NCBI RefSeq assembly: GCF_963966145.1 | Contig: NC_091051.1 | Coordinates: 11,160,001-11,224,000 of the forward strand | DNA length: 64,000 nucleotides | Source of the DNA: Tenebrio molitor | Lineage: Eukaryota; Arthropoda; Insecta; Coleoptera; Tenebrionidae | Direction: 5' to 3' | In this document: piece after piece, positions 13,295-25,700 of the stretch | Layout: the number at the start of each line of letters is the position of its first letter | Numbering within the stretch: the first letter of the stretch is position 1 | Translations under genes and position numbers: made by a program | The notes under the pieces: model-generated | What the model was told of the DNA's origin: nothing | What the model saw: the letters and a program-made list of their open reading frames with translations, nothing else | The model's database searches: none

Positions 13295-15479
13295 ATGTCA
13301 TTTTTACTACGTGTATTGTTGGTTGCATCACACATATTGTTTTAGCATTGTGGTTTCGCATAGCTTTTTAAATCATTTTTAAACCATAAACTTGATCACT
13401 ACAATGTGTCAACGTAGGCGGCAGCCAGAGCCATTATACAAAATATGTTGTTTTTGCCCTCACTTTATATCACATCAACGCGATTTTGACAAATTCGTTG
13501 CATTTTGCTGTTCACTGGAACTGAGATGGATAAATGACGTAGGAAGCAAACGCTTCAAAACATCACTTCTAATAATACGTGAACCTGACGAAAGAAGTCT
13601 GATGCTCTCCACAAGAATATTCGGTGCGTTTGGTGTTGACGTATTGGAGAATGTATTCCGAAGCATATATAAAGACTGTTGGGGTTGAAAGGATTTCATT
13701 GTTTTCTTGAAGTAATTTATAGTTTCTATTTCCACGGTAATAAAACAAGAATTTATATACATTTCCATTGGAAATGGTTTATTTGCAAGGCAAATAAATC
13801 AACATTATCAAAAGGGATGATAATGTTCAAGCTACGGAAATTAATAGTTTTCAGTTATTAAAAATACGAAATGGTAAATTTAATTGAAGTGAACTGAAGG
13901 TTATTAAATGACCGAAGGAAAAAAGTCATTCAAAGAGAATAAAAACGTCGAGTGATTTTCTGATTGATCACTTATTTACTGAAACTCTGAGAGGATTTGC
14001 GTTGAAAATAAAAACAAGCACACAATATCCGCAACGATGCCGCAAGAGACAAGACTGTATTTGTACGCAGTAAAATATATAGTTGTCAATAATTAATTAA
14101 CAAGATGCAGCGCGTTCCTACACGACAATCCAACGTGTTAAAACAATGTAATGCAGCATTGAACAGTTTTTGCCTTTTTGTGTTTGCATAATAGGTTTAG
14201 AGTTGATTAAAGGAGGATTACGATGATAATAATTAAGATCAGCTAATCCCGTAAGATTATAAAGCGTAAATTCTCTTTAATGTAATGCTGATAGCTCGTA
14301 ACCTCTCTCGAAACGAGATATTTAAAAATTATTAAGTAATAAAATTGTTAGTACGGCTCATAGTAAACAGCTTTATTTAAAATACTTCCGAGTTATAAAA
14401 AATAAGAGAGGTTAACTGTGGGAAATAAAAAGTCTCATAAAACTTCGATTCTTTTTTCATCGCCGGGTATTAAACATGCATGCAGGTGGGTAGAAATCAT
14501 GGAAGGCCTCCGGTGTACGCGAAAACAGAAAGTCGACGTGATTTAAGAAGAGAACCGAACAGTGTGAACCTGTTCGGAAAATTTATACGGAAATTAGGGT
14601 TGTCGCCGTGTTAACGTTTTGCAGCGAGGAGAAATTTGGAAATAGAGGTTAGACAATTTTGACACCCCCCAAAAAAGAAAATTTACTTTGAGGTAATTTA
14701 CAAGAAAATTTACTTACTTTGCGTTTCTGGCGAATCGATACGGCACAGAGGAAACATTAGTCGCTTCGGTTGGTGATTGTTTCCGATAATTTTGTTTGCC
14801 CCAGGCGAAACGTTTTGTTTGATGTAAGCAGTTCTGTGAGGTGTCGTCGGCATCGCAAAAATGCTAAATTAATATCCGAATAATAAATTTTAATTACGGA
14901 GGAATTAATTGGAAGAGCGCTGACTCGATGAATGAAGAGATTAACTTGACAAAGTCTATGGCAAGTCGCTTTTGTGAAGTTGAAATGATAATAATATGAT
15001 TCGTTTCGTGTTTAGTGCACAACTTAATGGATTAGCGGTGGTTTTGATGGAGTGCAGCCAATAATAGTGGACGGTTTTGTGGAGCACATTTGCAAGTAAT
15101 CCGGTACGAAAACAATTGTCTTTTAGCGGAATTCGTTGGTCCAGTCCATTTCTAAAGCAATCGAAAAGCCTAAATCCAAGTTAAAAATACCCTGGGCGAT
15201 TTTACGAATAAATCCAATACTTGAGCGAACAGAAGCCAAAGTGATCTCAATCCCTGGGGCTTCCGCAGTTTCCCTACAATATTGAACACGGTCAACGTAA
15301 GTTTAGATAAATTGCGAAATAATGACAGATTCATTACAAAGTTCTCACCTTAAACTGGGGTAATCACAGAGGTAAAAGAATCCGCCGGCTTGACGCAATT
15401 GATTTTGCATTAACCTACTTGGGAATTTTCAGTGAAATCTTTTTAAAAAATAAATCTGCAGATTGTCGCTATTATTGCT

Positions 15480-15513
15480 GGGGGCGCCGTAAAAAATAAG
15501 ATTTCCGCCCCCC
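15480..15513. repeat. GC stem hairpin
   Basis: GGGGGCG (15480-15486) pairs with CGCCCCC, with an AT-rich loop of about 20 bases. Because a run of A follows shortly after, it resembles a bacterial terminator, but that reading has no meaning in this eukaryotic context. Confidence 0.4.
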
Positions 15514-16598
15514 AAAAAACATTTTATCCATAACTCATCGTGCCTAATTCAACTTTCGTGAGGGATGTTATTATAAATATACGCTCCTTGCTCTTATGGT
15601 GAAAAGCCGTGTCATAAATTAGAGTCCCAAAGTAATCTACGCGGAGGATGACACACAAACATTTCTTATTATAAGCGAAAGGACAAATCCTTGTAATGAA
15701 CAAACATTTCAACAAAGTCGCCCAAAAAACTGGCTTAGCGGGACCTGGTGAATTACGACCGTGTCGGCGGAGGTATTACACCGCCAACGTCATTGAATAA
15801 TCGTCCCGGGGGATTAACTGACAAGTTGCTGCTGCATTCTGCACTCCGTCGTGGCATCAATTAAATTTCCCGGTCCCGCAGGAAGCGATATGAAAGATGC
15901 TGCTCCATATACCGAGTGGCGAGTCGCTTATTCAGACAGGCTGGATCAGTGCTATCGCTTGATATATCTCACCCCGTATATCACGCGGCGGTTTATGAGA
16001 TATGTAAATATGAAGAAATATCACTGCATATGAAAATCTCAGTTCAAACTTCAACAAGGGAAAAAAGGATGAATTTATAGTACTCTCTGATATACGCCAT
16101 CATGTCACATAGATTTGTAAGATATATGCCCAATATATCTTCTCCTAGACGCCTCTAATCGAATCCCATTCATTTTATTTATTATTTAAGGAAATTCCAA
16201 TATATTTTCTTCCACCCTGCACCATTTTATATTTTTATAATAATTCCTCACCGAACAGTTCACTCCAAACACAGTTTTATTTTTCATTTCGGTCATTAAA
16301 CTCGAAAAAGCACTGAAGTCAGCTATCTGAATTTTAATACATATATATTTTCATTCAGTAGTTATAAAACTTATAAATAACACATACATCAAAAGATCTT
16401 CTGTGTTTTAAAATGTTTTCCGTATGTTGGATTAATGGATGCTTTTAATATAGTAGAAAGTACCCTGCAAAATTCAGCTGGCTAGGAGACAATTTCTATC
16501 TTCAATATTTTTTTAATAATAATGACTGGACTAAATCTAGGTTTAAACATACCTATTAATAGATTAGAACCAATAGATAAGGAGAAATTTAACAAAAT

Positions 16599-16676
16599 TA
16601 GTCTTTGTGTGCTAAGCTCATAGATTGAAGACCGAGACGAAGTCGAGGCGCAACTGGGCGAAGCACAAAAAGACTT
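16599..16676. repeat. Snapback hairpin with CG-rich loop
   Basis: TAGTCTTTGTGTGCTAAGC pairs with the reverse complement GAAGCACAAAAAGACT about 40 bases downstream. The loop contains CCGAGACGAAGTCGAGGCGC, itself nearly palindromic around the CGA steps. The structure resembles the hairpins at 18831, 32412, 39702 and 40714. Confidence 0.55.
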
Positions 16677-17313
16677 TTTTTTTAATCTGATCTGATATAT
16701 ACTATTTTAGCTTCAAGCGAATCACAAAAAAAATCAGACATAAACTCATTTATTTTCTTTTGCTGCAGTTACAGTAAAATGACAATTTTCAAATTTTCTC
16801 CTGTTGCAATATTATTAGTAATATTTACTTGAAGATTCAATACTATTAGTAAAGTCTACTAAAGTCTAAAGTTTACTTTTTAACCTTGAACGGCCATCTT
16901 GTTATTTTTGATTTTGACATCTGTCATCCATGCACATGGGCGACTCGTGTGACACCACAGTGGCACCGGTTAAATATTGGGTAATAATTTTCGTTATTTC
17001 GCTTTTTTAAAGGCTTTTTTTTAACAGGGGTAACTTTAATAATTAATATTTCATGAAATTATTGATAAATAAATCGTGAGAAATGGTTCAAATGACCTTA
17101 CATTTGACTCGGTCGAGCCGCCCGTGGACATTTCCACTCCTAGGATTTGAAGTATTTCAAATCTGGCTACAAAAAAGGCACTTCAACGGTTTCTATAGAG
17201 ATACACACAGGCGCGATTTTCGACCGTTTGAAGATAAACACATTTTTCACACTTTTTCTGTGTTCCAAAAAAGTTTACGTACACACCACGAATTAATACG
17301 TGCTTTTGATATA

Positions 17314-17485
17314 CAGGGTGATTCTGAAATAAGTTTGGAAAAAAAACTGGTAATTGGTGATAAGGATCCGAAATACAAAAATATGGGGTAATTTCCATCC
17401 TTTTGATTTCACCCCCAAAAGTCATTTACGCATGATTATTTTGTGTCAAGGATTTTTTTCCCAAACTTATTTCAGAATCACCCTG
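17314..17485. mobile_element. Mariner-end MITE, TA flanked
   Basis: It begins CAGGGTGATTCTGAAATAAG and continues TTTGGAAAAAAA. The right end is the reverse complement with one clear mismatch over about 33 bases. TA occurs immediately outside both ends (17312-17313, 17486-17487). At 172 bp it has no room for a transposase. The ends match the common CAGGGTGATTC type of Tc1/mariner-superfamily elements. The plus-strand frame 17083-17391 runs into the element and is a chance frame. Confidence 0.88.
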
Positions 17486-18196
17486 TATTATTTATAACTA
17501 CAAAATTAAAGTGGATATCAAAATGAATCGTCCATAATTACTCGACTATTGTTGGATTAGTCAAAATCGTGGGCATTTTAAAATCAGGATTATCTAATAA
17601 TTAAAAAAGGATTTCCTCAAGAACCTGCATTTAATTAATTCCACGCAGACGATTCATTACTATTCAACTTTACTTATGTTAATTCAATAAATATGCAACA
17701 AAAACACACCCTTTTATGTAAATATTAAGTAATTAAGTATAAATTAATATTGCCGGATGTTTCTCTTTCGCATTAAACTTATATTACGAGAATAATTTAT
17801 CGTACTGTTAAAATGAATTTTCACAAATGAAACCCAACTAAAGTTTGTTTATTCAGTTACCATTATTACACCACCTAACATAATAAAACGATTGTAACAC
17901 ACCTTGTTAAATATAGAACCACAGAGTTATACCGGATTATTAGATATCATAAATTATATACGTTGATTTATAAATTATTTCTAGTTTCAAATACGAAAAT
18001 ATGATATTTGGGAATCCAACCAAAATACAATTAAAATATTTTAAATAATCTCTTCATTTAAAACCAATATAAAATATTATCATTAAATAACACATTCAAC
18101 ACCATGGGATACACAATAACTTTTTTTTTCCAACGTCAAGTCTGAAAATGACATTTCCATCACTCAATTTAGAGATGAAAGTAAGCGTTTGCATCA

Positions 18197-18240
18197 CATG
18201 TGAGGAAAGTAAATCACTTCCCTCACTAGTGGGGAAAGTA
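18197..18240. repeat. Hairpin fragment related to 18831-18970
   Basis: TGTGAGGAAAGT is followed by ACTTCCCTCACT and then a second AGTGGGGAAAGT. The block TGTGAGGAAAG is the same as in the arm of the larger hairpin 650 bases downstream, which suggests a shared origin. Confidence 0.35.
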
Positions 18241-18830
18241 AAACAAAAATTTGATCCCCATTTATATAGGTATGTACATACTTTCTTTAAAATAACGTTA
18301 AAATATACATTTGTAAGAATTCTTTATTAACAACTAGCACTTACAAAGATACTTAACTTTTTTATCAGTATTATAGAAATTAAATGTACAATTTTTTACA
18401 CGAATTAAAATTCCAAATGTTCCTGATTTTTTTTTTCTAAATAACGTGTCGGTACAGAGCTTGACGTTGAAGCCAAACTAGCGCTTCTTACTACTTGTCT
18501 CCATCTCAGTAACGCATTGTATTCCTTTCCGTAGCGTGCTGGAGATTTTATAGGTAATAACTCCAAAGATACCTAGTTCGCTGCTTCTTTAATTTCTGTA
18601 TTTGGTAAATTTACAACACTATCTTCTACTTCCATCACTATTTGTTTAGTAAATTCTGATTGATTTTCAAGTTTTGGTAAAAACACGACTTGACATTCAT
18701 TAATTAAATTTTATTGTTTACTGTGAGCATGGAAACGTGATTTTCAAATTTTACTTGTATGTTGATTTGTATAAAATAATAAATTGATAATACCTATGCA
18801 AGATAAACCGAAAGTTCTTGACGTTGGCAA

Positions 18831-18970
18831 AAATAGTATGTTATATATGTGAGGAAAGGTCCATTGCTAAACTTGAATGATTAGATCAACTCGCTATCGC
18901 TCGTGATCCAATTGTCATTCTCGTTTAGCAATGCATCCCTTTCCTCACTTATATAACAATATACTATTTC
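18831..18970. repeat. Snapback repeat, AATAGTAT ends, CTCG loop
   Basis: The left arm is AATAGTATGTTATATATGTG then AGGAAAGG and CATTGCTAAAC. The right arm is its reverse complement, ending CTTATATAACAATATACTAT. Arms pair over about 55 bases with small gaps. The loop contains AACTCGCTATCGCTCGTG. The end sequence and loop style are shared with 32412-32550. No coding content and no unambiguous target duplication. Confidence 0.75.
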
Positions 18971-19545
18971 ACAATAGCTGGCCCAATACTTGATAGATAA
19001 AATTTGTTTTTAAAATATTTTGTAAAAGTCTACAACGTTCTTTTAGTTGAGGTATATTCTCATCTAAAATTGGATATTCTATCTTTTTTGGGATTTGTTT
19101 TCTAGTGTTTAGACATACTATACGAAATTTTTCGACCATTACAAAAGAGCTTCTTAACGAAAGCTTCTTGCCTAGAAATTTGATGAGGCTTATGATAAAA
19201 AAGCGAGACCTAGGATCGAGCGATTTTCTTTGCAGACAGTTTTTCGAAATGTGAAAACTGAAAATTATCTACAAAAAACATGTTGTGGACAAGATAATTT
19301 CTATTACTCTTGCCTAGTTCATATAGACGAATAAAATTATTAAACAAATAAAAACACAATTAAGCTTGACACAAGCGATTAGAGATAACTTTATATACCG
19401 TGAGTTTTTTATTTTACTGAACATAGGATTCATGGTCTGTAAGTTTGGTTGCCTATTTCAAATGAATTGACTTGTCCATTTTAGAATTGAACATAGCCAT
19501 TTTACATTGTATGTTCAGCGAAATAAAAAACGCAGTGTATAAATA

Positions 19546-19850
19546 CCGTGAAATCATTTAAATTTATAATTAAAGTTGGCTATGACTTTAAAATTAAATT
19601 GGCAACACCATTGACATCTTGATTTGGTTTGTCAAAGTGGCGTTTCAAAATTCAATACAGAATATGAAACTGCGAGTAACAGTTTTGTATCAAACACCTG
19701 GCTTGGATACAACTGTTAACTCGCCGTTTAATATTTTGCATTGAATTTTAAAGCGTTATTTTGACAATTCAAATCAAGGTGTCAGCGGTGTTGTCAATAT
19801 AATTTTAAAGTCACAGCCTCCTCTAATTATAAATTTAAATGATCTCACGG
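19546..19850. mobile_element. 305-bp foldback MITE with about 140-base arms
   Basis: The element starts CCGTGAAATCATTTAAATTT and ends with AAATTTAAATGATCTCACGG, with TA on both sides (19544-19545, 19851-19852). Almost the whole element is two imperfect inverted arms, including blocks such as GGCAACACCATTGACATCTT on the left and their counterparts on the right, meeting near 19695. The start shares TCATTTAAATTTAT and AAAGTTGGC with MITE family A, so the two families are probably related. Confidence 0.85.
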
Positions 19851-20142
19851 TACGTTTGAAGTTCTTTCATATCTCCCGTCTTAATGATGATTTTGTTTCA
19901 AACCGCTATAAATTCGTTAATTTTGGAAATTGCCAGGATAAGGTTTTGAAATCACATTTTAGAAATCCTATTCTTTAAGAAGCTATCAGAAAAATTTGTT
20001 TTTTTTTAAGTACATACTCTATTAACAAACTATTTTTGGTTTTATGTGAAAAACCAGAATGAATTACAAAGGTGAGATCTTTGTTTTTATTTCCGAAATT
20101 GTTTGACATTATACCATGTGTCCCTGTTCGGCTGCAATAGTA

Positions 20143-20431
20143 CAACGTGATCAAGAATGACTGAATCTGTTGGTAACAATGAAAATTTGAATGGTTTTGG
20201 TACCACTGTAATCTAAACGTATTTCCGGTTGTCAGCTTTGACAGAGTTGACAGGAGAACTTGACGTTTACCATCAAAGGATCATTTTTGTAATGGCATAA
20301 ACATACCCGACATAACCTATTTTTTTTTAAATGTCGTGTCAAGTTAAAACATCCGGTCAGTGCCAATTACGAAACAGAAAAACACCAATATTTTTCATTG
20401 CCAACAGGCTCAGTCATTGTTGATAACGCTG
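20143..20431. mobile_element. TIR element, TA flanked
   Basis: The left end CAACGTGATCAAGAATGACT then GAATCTGTTGGTAACAATGA pairs with the right end, whose reverse complement reads CAGCGTTATCAACAATGACT then GAGCCTGTTGGCAATGA. TA lies outside both ends (20141-20142, 20432-20433). The interior is non-coding. Arms are about 45 bases with about 20% mismatch, so the copy is old. Confidence 0.72.
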
Positions 20432-20447
20432 TAGTTAGTTCGTCGTA

Positions 20448-20668
20448 CAGTTGGCTTCAAAAAAAACTGGAAATGAAATTTGACCTAATGTGAATTGGAA
20501 ATTTAATTTGTCAATTTATGTCAATTTGTGTCTGTTTGACAGTAGTATTTCTGACAGATAAGTGCAGTTTTTTAACCTAAATTCTAAAAGATCGTTTCAA
20601 ACTATAAAAATTTTATAAAATCTGACAGAACTTTTTCTGACAGTTCCCGTTTTTTTTGAAGCCAACCG
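20448..20668. mobile_element. MITE with CAGTTGGCTTCA ends, TA flanked
   Basis: The left end CAGTTGGCTTCAAAAAAAAC then TGGAA mirrors the right end TTCCCGTTTTTTTTGAAGCC then AACCG. TA is present on both sides (20446-20447, 20669-20670). It starts only 14 bases after the TA of the previous element. The interior repeats TGTCAATTT/TCTGACAG motifs. Immediately beyond the right end, GCTTCAAAAAAGTCTGGAA looks like a further, decayed copy of the same terminal sequence. Confidence 0.82.
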
Positions 20669-21025
20669 TAAGCTTCAAAAAAGTCTGGAATTTTTTCTAC
20701 AATCCTTAGCTTTCGGGTTATTCAGAATGTGATTCTCCCAATTCTTATGTGAAGTACTAAACAAACCGAGAATCATTGAAAACAGAACATAATGCTTCAG
20801 ACATAAGATTCAAAAAACTACCAATTTTTTCCGATTGGATTGTTCAAAACATGAATGTCCTGATTTTTTATGCAAATGTTTTCAATTATAAATTGTACTA
20901 AAGCTTCAAACAAAAAGAAAAACATGTTCAAATATAATCACCAACAAAGTACATATTCATTTCAACTCGTGAATCCATAATATTGTTTCTTGAAGGAATT
21001 GTTTGGAAATTTATAAAATTGTTGC

Positions 21026-21328
21026 TATACTAAGGTCAACGTAACATTTTATCTGCCCCGCCCATTTCATTTTCTTAGTTACCAATCAAATAGGTTGTTA
21101 AGACGATCTGATTTACACAGTAAAAATTTTTGATATTCGAATTGTCTTAATGACATTTAATTTTTTAGAACCTAAAACAATAATTGTGGACTTGACAGCA
21201 AAATTCTAACCTTAACTTTTTTACGTGGCAAATGTGATGAAAAGTTGTACAGATTGAATCTGGCTTTGATTCTGATTGGTCAATTTTAGTGGGCGGAGCA
21301 GATAAAAAGTTATAACGGCAATACTATA
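21026..21328. mobile_element. Inverted-repeat element with TTTTATCTGC arms
   Basis: The left arm contains TAACATTTTATCTGCCCCGC followed by TTAGTTACCAATCAAA. The right arm has TTTGATTCTGATTGGTCAAT, then GTGGGCGGAGCAGATAAAAA. The pairing covers about 55 bases with several mismatches. The outermost bases (TATACTA / TAGTATA-like) are eroded, so the exact ends and target site are uncertain. Non-coding interior. Confidence 0.68.
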
Positions 21329-21890
21329 ATTTCTCTTTCCATCTATTAAATCCTTCTTACTAAACGTACTTCCAGAATTCCATTATACGTGATGTCTTCA
21401 AAAAGTTCCTGAATTTTGTTATTACTATTCCGAATCTGCAAGTTAGTGTTATGTTCTTCAAAGTACTTCTTTTCTCTGCTCTTAGACGGTTTTCAACGCC
21501 ATTACTACATCTACAGTTCTATTCGTGTTTTTTTTTTCTCGTGGCATTGGCATCTTCCACTACGTTTATTCAAAATCGATTTCAGTTCAGGGAACTCTAC
21601 CTGAGTCAGGTTACAACATGAGTAATGTGGTTGAGTAAGCACACTTTTGTTCATTTTGAGTCAAAATGTATTAATCAGCAACGATGCGTGGTTGACGCAT
21701 TGTCGTATCGAGAAACCAACACTATTCTCCAGAACTGAAATGTTTTTCTCACTACATATATTTTTTCTCATAATCTTTTGTTGCAAACTTTTCAGCACAT
21801 CGAGCTAACACTTTGAAGTCAAAAAACCATAACACTACGTACCGCTCATGTAGTGATCGCAATAAGTATACTTTAAGTAGGTATCTAACT

Positions 21891-22285
21891 AACAGTGTTA
21901 ATGGTAATGTTAATTAATATTAGTGTTAGTCAGAATGTTAATCTTAAGAACATTAGCGAAACGTTCAACCGTTCATAATAATGGTGATGGTGATGTTAAT
22001 GTTAGAAACGATGTTCGAAGATGTTATTAAATCCAGAAATTTTCTGGTTATTTCAACATCTCCGTTAACATCTACCAATCACAGCGAGAATTTCACGCAT
22101 GCGCGGGCGCAGTGACAGTTCGCACCACCTTGACAGCTTATAAGACTCCGCCTACGGACTGGCGCGAGTTTTAAAAGTAACATTCCGTTAACATTATTGT
22201 GAACACTGGATTACTAACATCACAATTGCCACCTCCACCAACATTATAAGTTATAACATTACCACTAACATTAACACTATTGTGA
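21891..22285. mobile_element. Foldback element with GTTAAT-repeat arms
   Basis: The left arm (to about 22030) is a degenerate tandem array of GTTAAT/GTTAGT/GATGTT units. The right arm (about 22170-22285) is its reverse complement, with AACATTAC/ACTAACATTAACAC units. A GC-richer unique core around 22080-22165 contains CACGCATGCGCGGGCGCAG. The arrangement of repetitive inverted arms around a unique core suggests a foldback transposon. No coding frame and no clear target duplication. Confidence 0.55.
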
Positions 22286-22369
22286 CAAACCCATAAGCTT
22301 GGTTATTAGTTTCATTCGTTTAATTTGTTGTCGTCACAATCTGGAAAATCGCAACACGCTCTGCAGACA

Positions 22370-22579
22370 TATCGGGTGTTCATTTAAATTTCTCCTCAAA
22401 GTTGGCTTTGAAGAGCCGATTGTGAACGCATCACGGATTACAGATCACGGATCAGCTATTCAAATCTAACCTCACATTTTGCGTTGTTTGTGTTTTTAGT
22501 GTGCAGTCTGACGAGTGGTGCGTTCACAATCGACTCTTCAACGCCAGTTTTGAAGAGAAATTTAAATGAACACACGATA
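22370..22579. mobile_element. MITE family A, full copy
   Basis: It begins TATCGGGTGTTCATTTAAAT then TTCTCCTCAAAGTTGGC, with GATTGTGAACGCATCACGGA. The right arm has GGTGCGTTCACAATCGACTC and TTGAAGAGAAATTTAAATGA, ending ACACACGATA. The central block with TCTAACCTCACATTTTGCG is shared with the 3112-3260 copy, while the copies at 5386 and 60491 carry the opposite orientation of that block (GTGAGGTTA). TA occurs at both ends if TCGGGTG is taken as the first base run. Confidence 0.87.
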
Positions 22580-22676
22580 TAGGTTACTGAGAGTTATCAT
22601 CACAAGATTATTCCACTCAGATATCTGATACTGTGACGACATTGTGATACAAAGTGAAATATATACATATTTTTTC

Positions 22677-22700
22677 CTCTTTCTTTCTTTCTTTCTTTCA
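22677..22700. repeat. (TTTC)n microsatellite
   Basis: About five TTTC units in a row, preceded by a related TTTTTTCCTC tract. Confidence 0.85.
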
Positions 22701-25700
22701 AAGTAGCCTTGATGTCCAAGTCAATACTAAGAAGATTTAAAAGACTAACCTACTCATGAAACGATTTGATCAATATTATTATTATGGTCTATCAGTTCAT
22801 CGTATCTCGCTTTTTTTTGAAATGCGTGACTTCATCAAAGTTGTAGCCAAAGTAGTCCGATCGTTATAAAAACTCTTCAATTAACGGGATTGGACTAAAA
22901 TATTGATTTACGTATGCAGTATTTCCAACACGCAGTGTCATAAGAATTTTTAGTTTTATACCAACAATGCTGTTTCTTCGTGAGTGCATATGGTTCGGAG
23001 TTTCAACGCTTATGGATTTGATTCACATTAAAAATTATCTCTATTTACATTAATCATGAGAGAAAAGTACCTTTTGTAAAGATGATAGTTAGGTACATGA
23101 TACTAATTGGTCTGACGTTTACCATTCGATTCATTTCCATGATCCAACCTAACTAGCCAATTATTTTTCACCGAAGTAAAATATCTGAACAGATTGAGAC
23201 TTTGTTATAACATTATTATGTATTCCCAATTCTAAACTTCTTACTTTTTTACCGTTCATTCGTCACTCCATACAGACACATTTGAAGCAAAAATCAATGA
23301 GTTCTCTATTGTAAGCAATTTCTGGTCTTGTTAAAGCAGTGAGCGATAAAATTAAAATTTTATATTTAATTGTACCAAACAAAATTCGTTCAATAAAAGT
23401 TCTTTGTTGAATAATATCTTCACATAGCAAAACTTTAATGAACTATAAAGCTACTCTAATCGTTATCGTGATCAACATCGTTCCAATTAAATCAAATTTC
23501 CAGGAATTCTTATCCGAGCAAAATACGTTGTCATTCATCTTTACACTAAAAAAGTCTGAATAATTATTTTTCTTCAATTTACTAATCACTAATCAGAAAT
23601 GGTCACGCCCATAGTATTAACATTTTTCGCTCGGAAATTTCTGTGCGGCGTCCAGTACGGCTCTGACAAATAATTCACGTGGAAATGTTATTACAGTATT
23701 TAAATTATTAATTTACAGTTAAAGGAAAAATAAACATTGAGATAAATGTATATAAACAATGGGACAGGTGGTTTAATTTTTCCCCACAATTAGATAACAA
23801 TACTTCATGTCAAGGACGCTTCACATTTTGTCAGCCGAATAAACTGTAAACTTACCGGTTTCATAAACCATTTTCTGGTGGATTGTTACGGTACAGTTAA
23901 GCAGATTAAGAATTTACTTTGGTCGCGCATTATGGTAGACATTTCCGGTATTGATTAAGAGTTGCATCGAAAGCAGACAGCGACGCTTCTGGTTTTCCGC
24001 ATTTTATTGTGTTGACTGCTGGAGCGAGTAAACGTTGGTCTGCATGCACAGCAGCCGGCAACAAATAATAAATGACATTTCAGACGGAATTATTTCATAA
24101 AGATAAAATTTGGGCGTATTTGAGAAGGTGACGGCGGGACCGTTCCACTTGTCGAAACGAGGGGGGCAATATAAACTGTCGTTTAAACCGAGCAACCATT
24201 TCAGTTGTTGAAATAATTGCCTTCAATAAAACACGTTCTGGTAAGGGAAATGAAACAAAGAGCTATCTGCCGTTTTGTCACGTTACCCCGTTTTTGTTGT
24301 TGGTTGGTTAAACAAAAGGCATACGCGTTTATAGTTTATGCGGAACGAAATTAGCTAAAAAGGAAACAGTGCCGCGGAACAAGATACGCAGTAAAAACAC
24401 CATCACTGGTGGATTCTTAAAAATTAGCCTTCCTTGTCGCGATAACGTAAATATAGTGCGTGTGTGTGCGGTATCGGTGTGTGCCGTTGTAAAAGCCAAC
24501 AAAAGAAAGTGGCTGAACTGCTATCGGTGTAATTTTTATTTATCTTCCGATGTCCAAATACAAAATACAATAGAATGCAATTAACTAGTCCCGCAGTTCG
24601 CCGCAAATCGATAAACTTGTTGGTCCCGGATGGAGCATTTCAGTTTAATTGTTTCCTGTATTGCTACTTTATTAAACCATCACGTGAATGCATCATCAGC
24701 GAATATTTTTATTCAAAACGGGACACCCGCCATCCTGCTGCTTCCAAATTACTGGTTGCCTATACAACCAGTAGGAGATTCCACTCGGGAAAATGAGTAA
24801 CACAAAAATGAATATGAAACACAGTATTAGTTTGAAACTTCCATCTTTTATATTTATAAGGTTTTCAGTGAGCTTCCAAACTTTACACATCTTTAATTAA
24901 ATCAAAACTTGGTTAAGTTTCCTCGTTCGTAGAGCTTCCGAAGAAAACTTCCATTAAATTAAAGAAAGGTGTAGCACTTTTTAATTTAATGGCACCTGTT
25001 AAAAATATTTATTAGACATTGTTTCACAGCGGGGCGCTTGCGGATGCTTCCTATTTAAATACTGCTCGAGCTCAGAACACTTGGGGGAAAATAATGGACA
25101 ATATTTACATTTTTTGAAGATAGAACGCAAAAAATACAACCCTTGTTGTAGCAAAAGTCTTTGTAAACTACTGGCGGTAACCGACTGTCACTTTATAATT
25201 AATTAATGAATGCAACCGACAATATTATGTTAGATGAGGGAGACCCCGACGCAACGAATTTGTTGGTTTTTTAAATTAGAAATTTGCATTTTGCCCATTT
25301 GAATGTGGCGAGATTAAATTACCATATCCGCAATCCTTTTTTCCAGTTTGTTCAACTATTTAATAACACGGAATCTTTTAATTTTTTACGGCGAAACAAT
25401 CGGAACAAATCGCTTGTAATCCATTACGTAATTAATTGTCTGCTCGAGAGTGCTCCATTGACTATCGATTTATCAATTACGTTAATGCTCCAAATAAAAA
25501 GGATACAATTTTGATTTTTACATCCGAGCCACACACAGACAGTCCATCAATTCTGGAGGAAATCTGGGTCGCGTTGAAAGTTTAGAGATAAAGTATCGGT
25601 GTCATCGACAAATACGAATTAATGTCAACACCTAACCGCTGTCAATTATTTATAAACAGTCGTGTGTGCGCCACAATGAGCATCTGTTACTTTAACTTTA

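Larger units (their letters stand above)
11035..17310. other. Mostly plain AT-rich DNA
   Basis: There is no recognisable protein frame. A 19-base direct repeat (AAATGTTGTTTATTCTTTGT-like) occurs at about 11756 and 11867. Small hairpins at 13239-13294, 15480-15513 and 16599-16676 are listed separately. GC-richer patches lie at about 12400-12960, 14450-14830 and 15720-15990. A 98-codon plus frame (13392-13688) and a 97-codon antisense frame cover the same bases, and neither resembles a family I know. Confidence 0.4.

Noticed and set aside
13392..13768. Overlapping plus and minus frames of about 98 codons
   Set aside because: Neither matches a family I know and both cannot be real. There is no splice context.
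15480..15513. GC stem followed by A run, like a rho-independent terminator
   Set aside because: Bacterial terminators have no meaning here; listed only as a hairpin.
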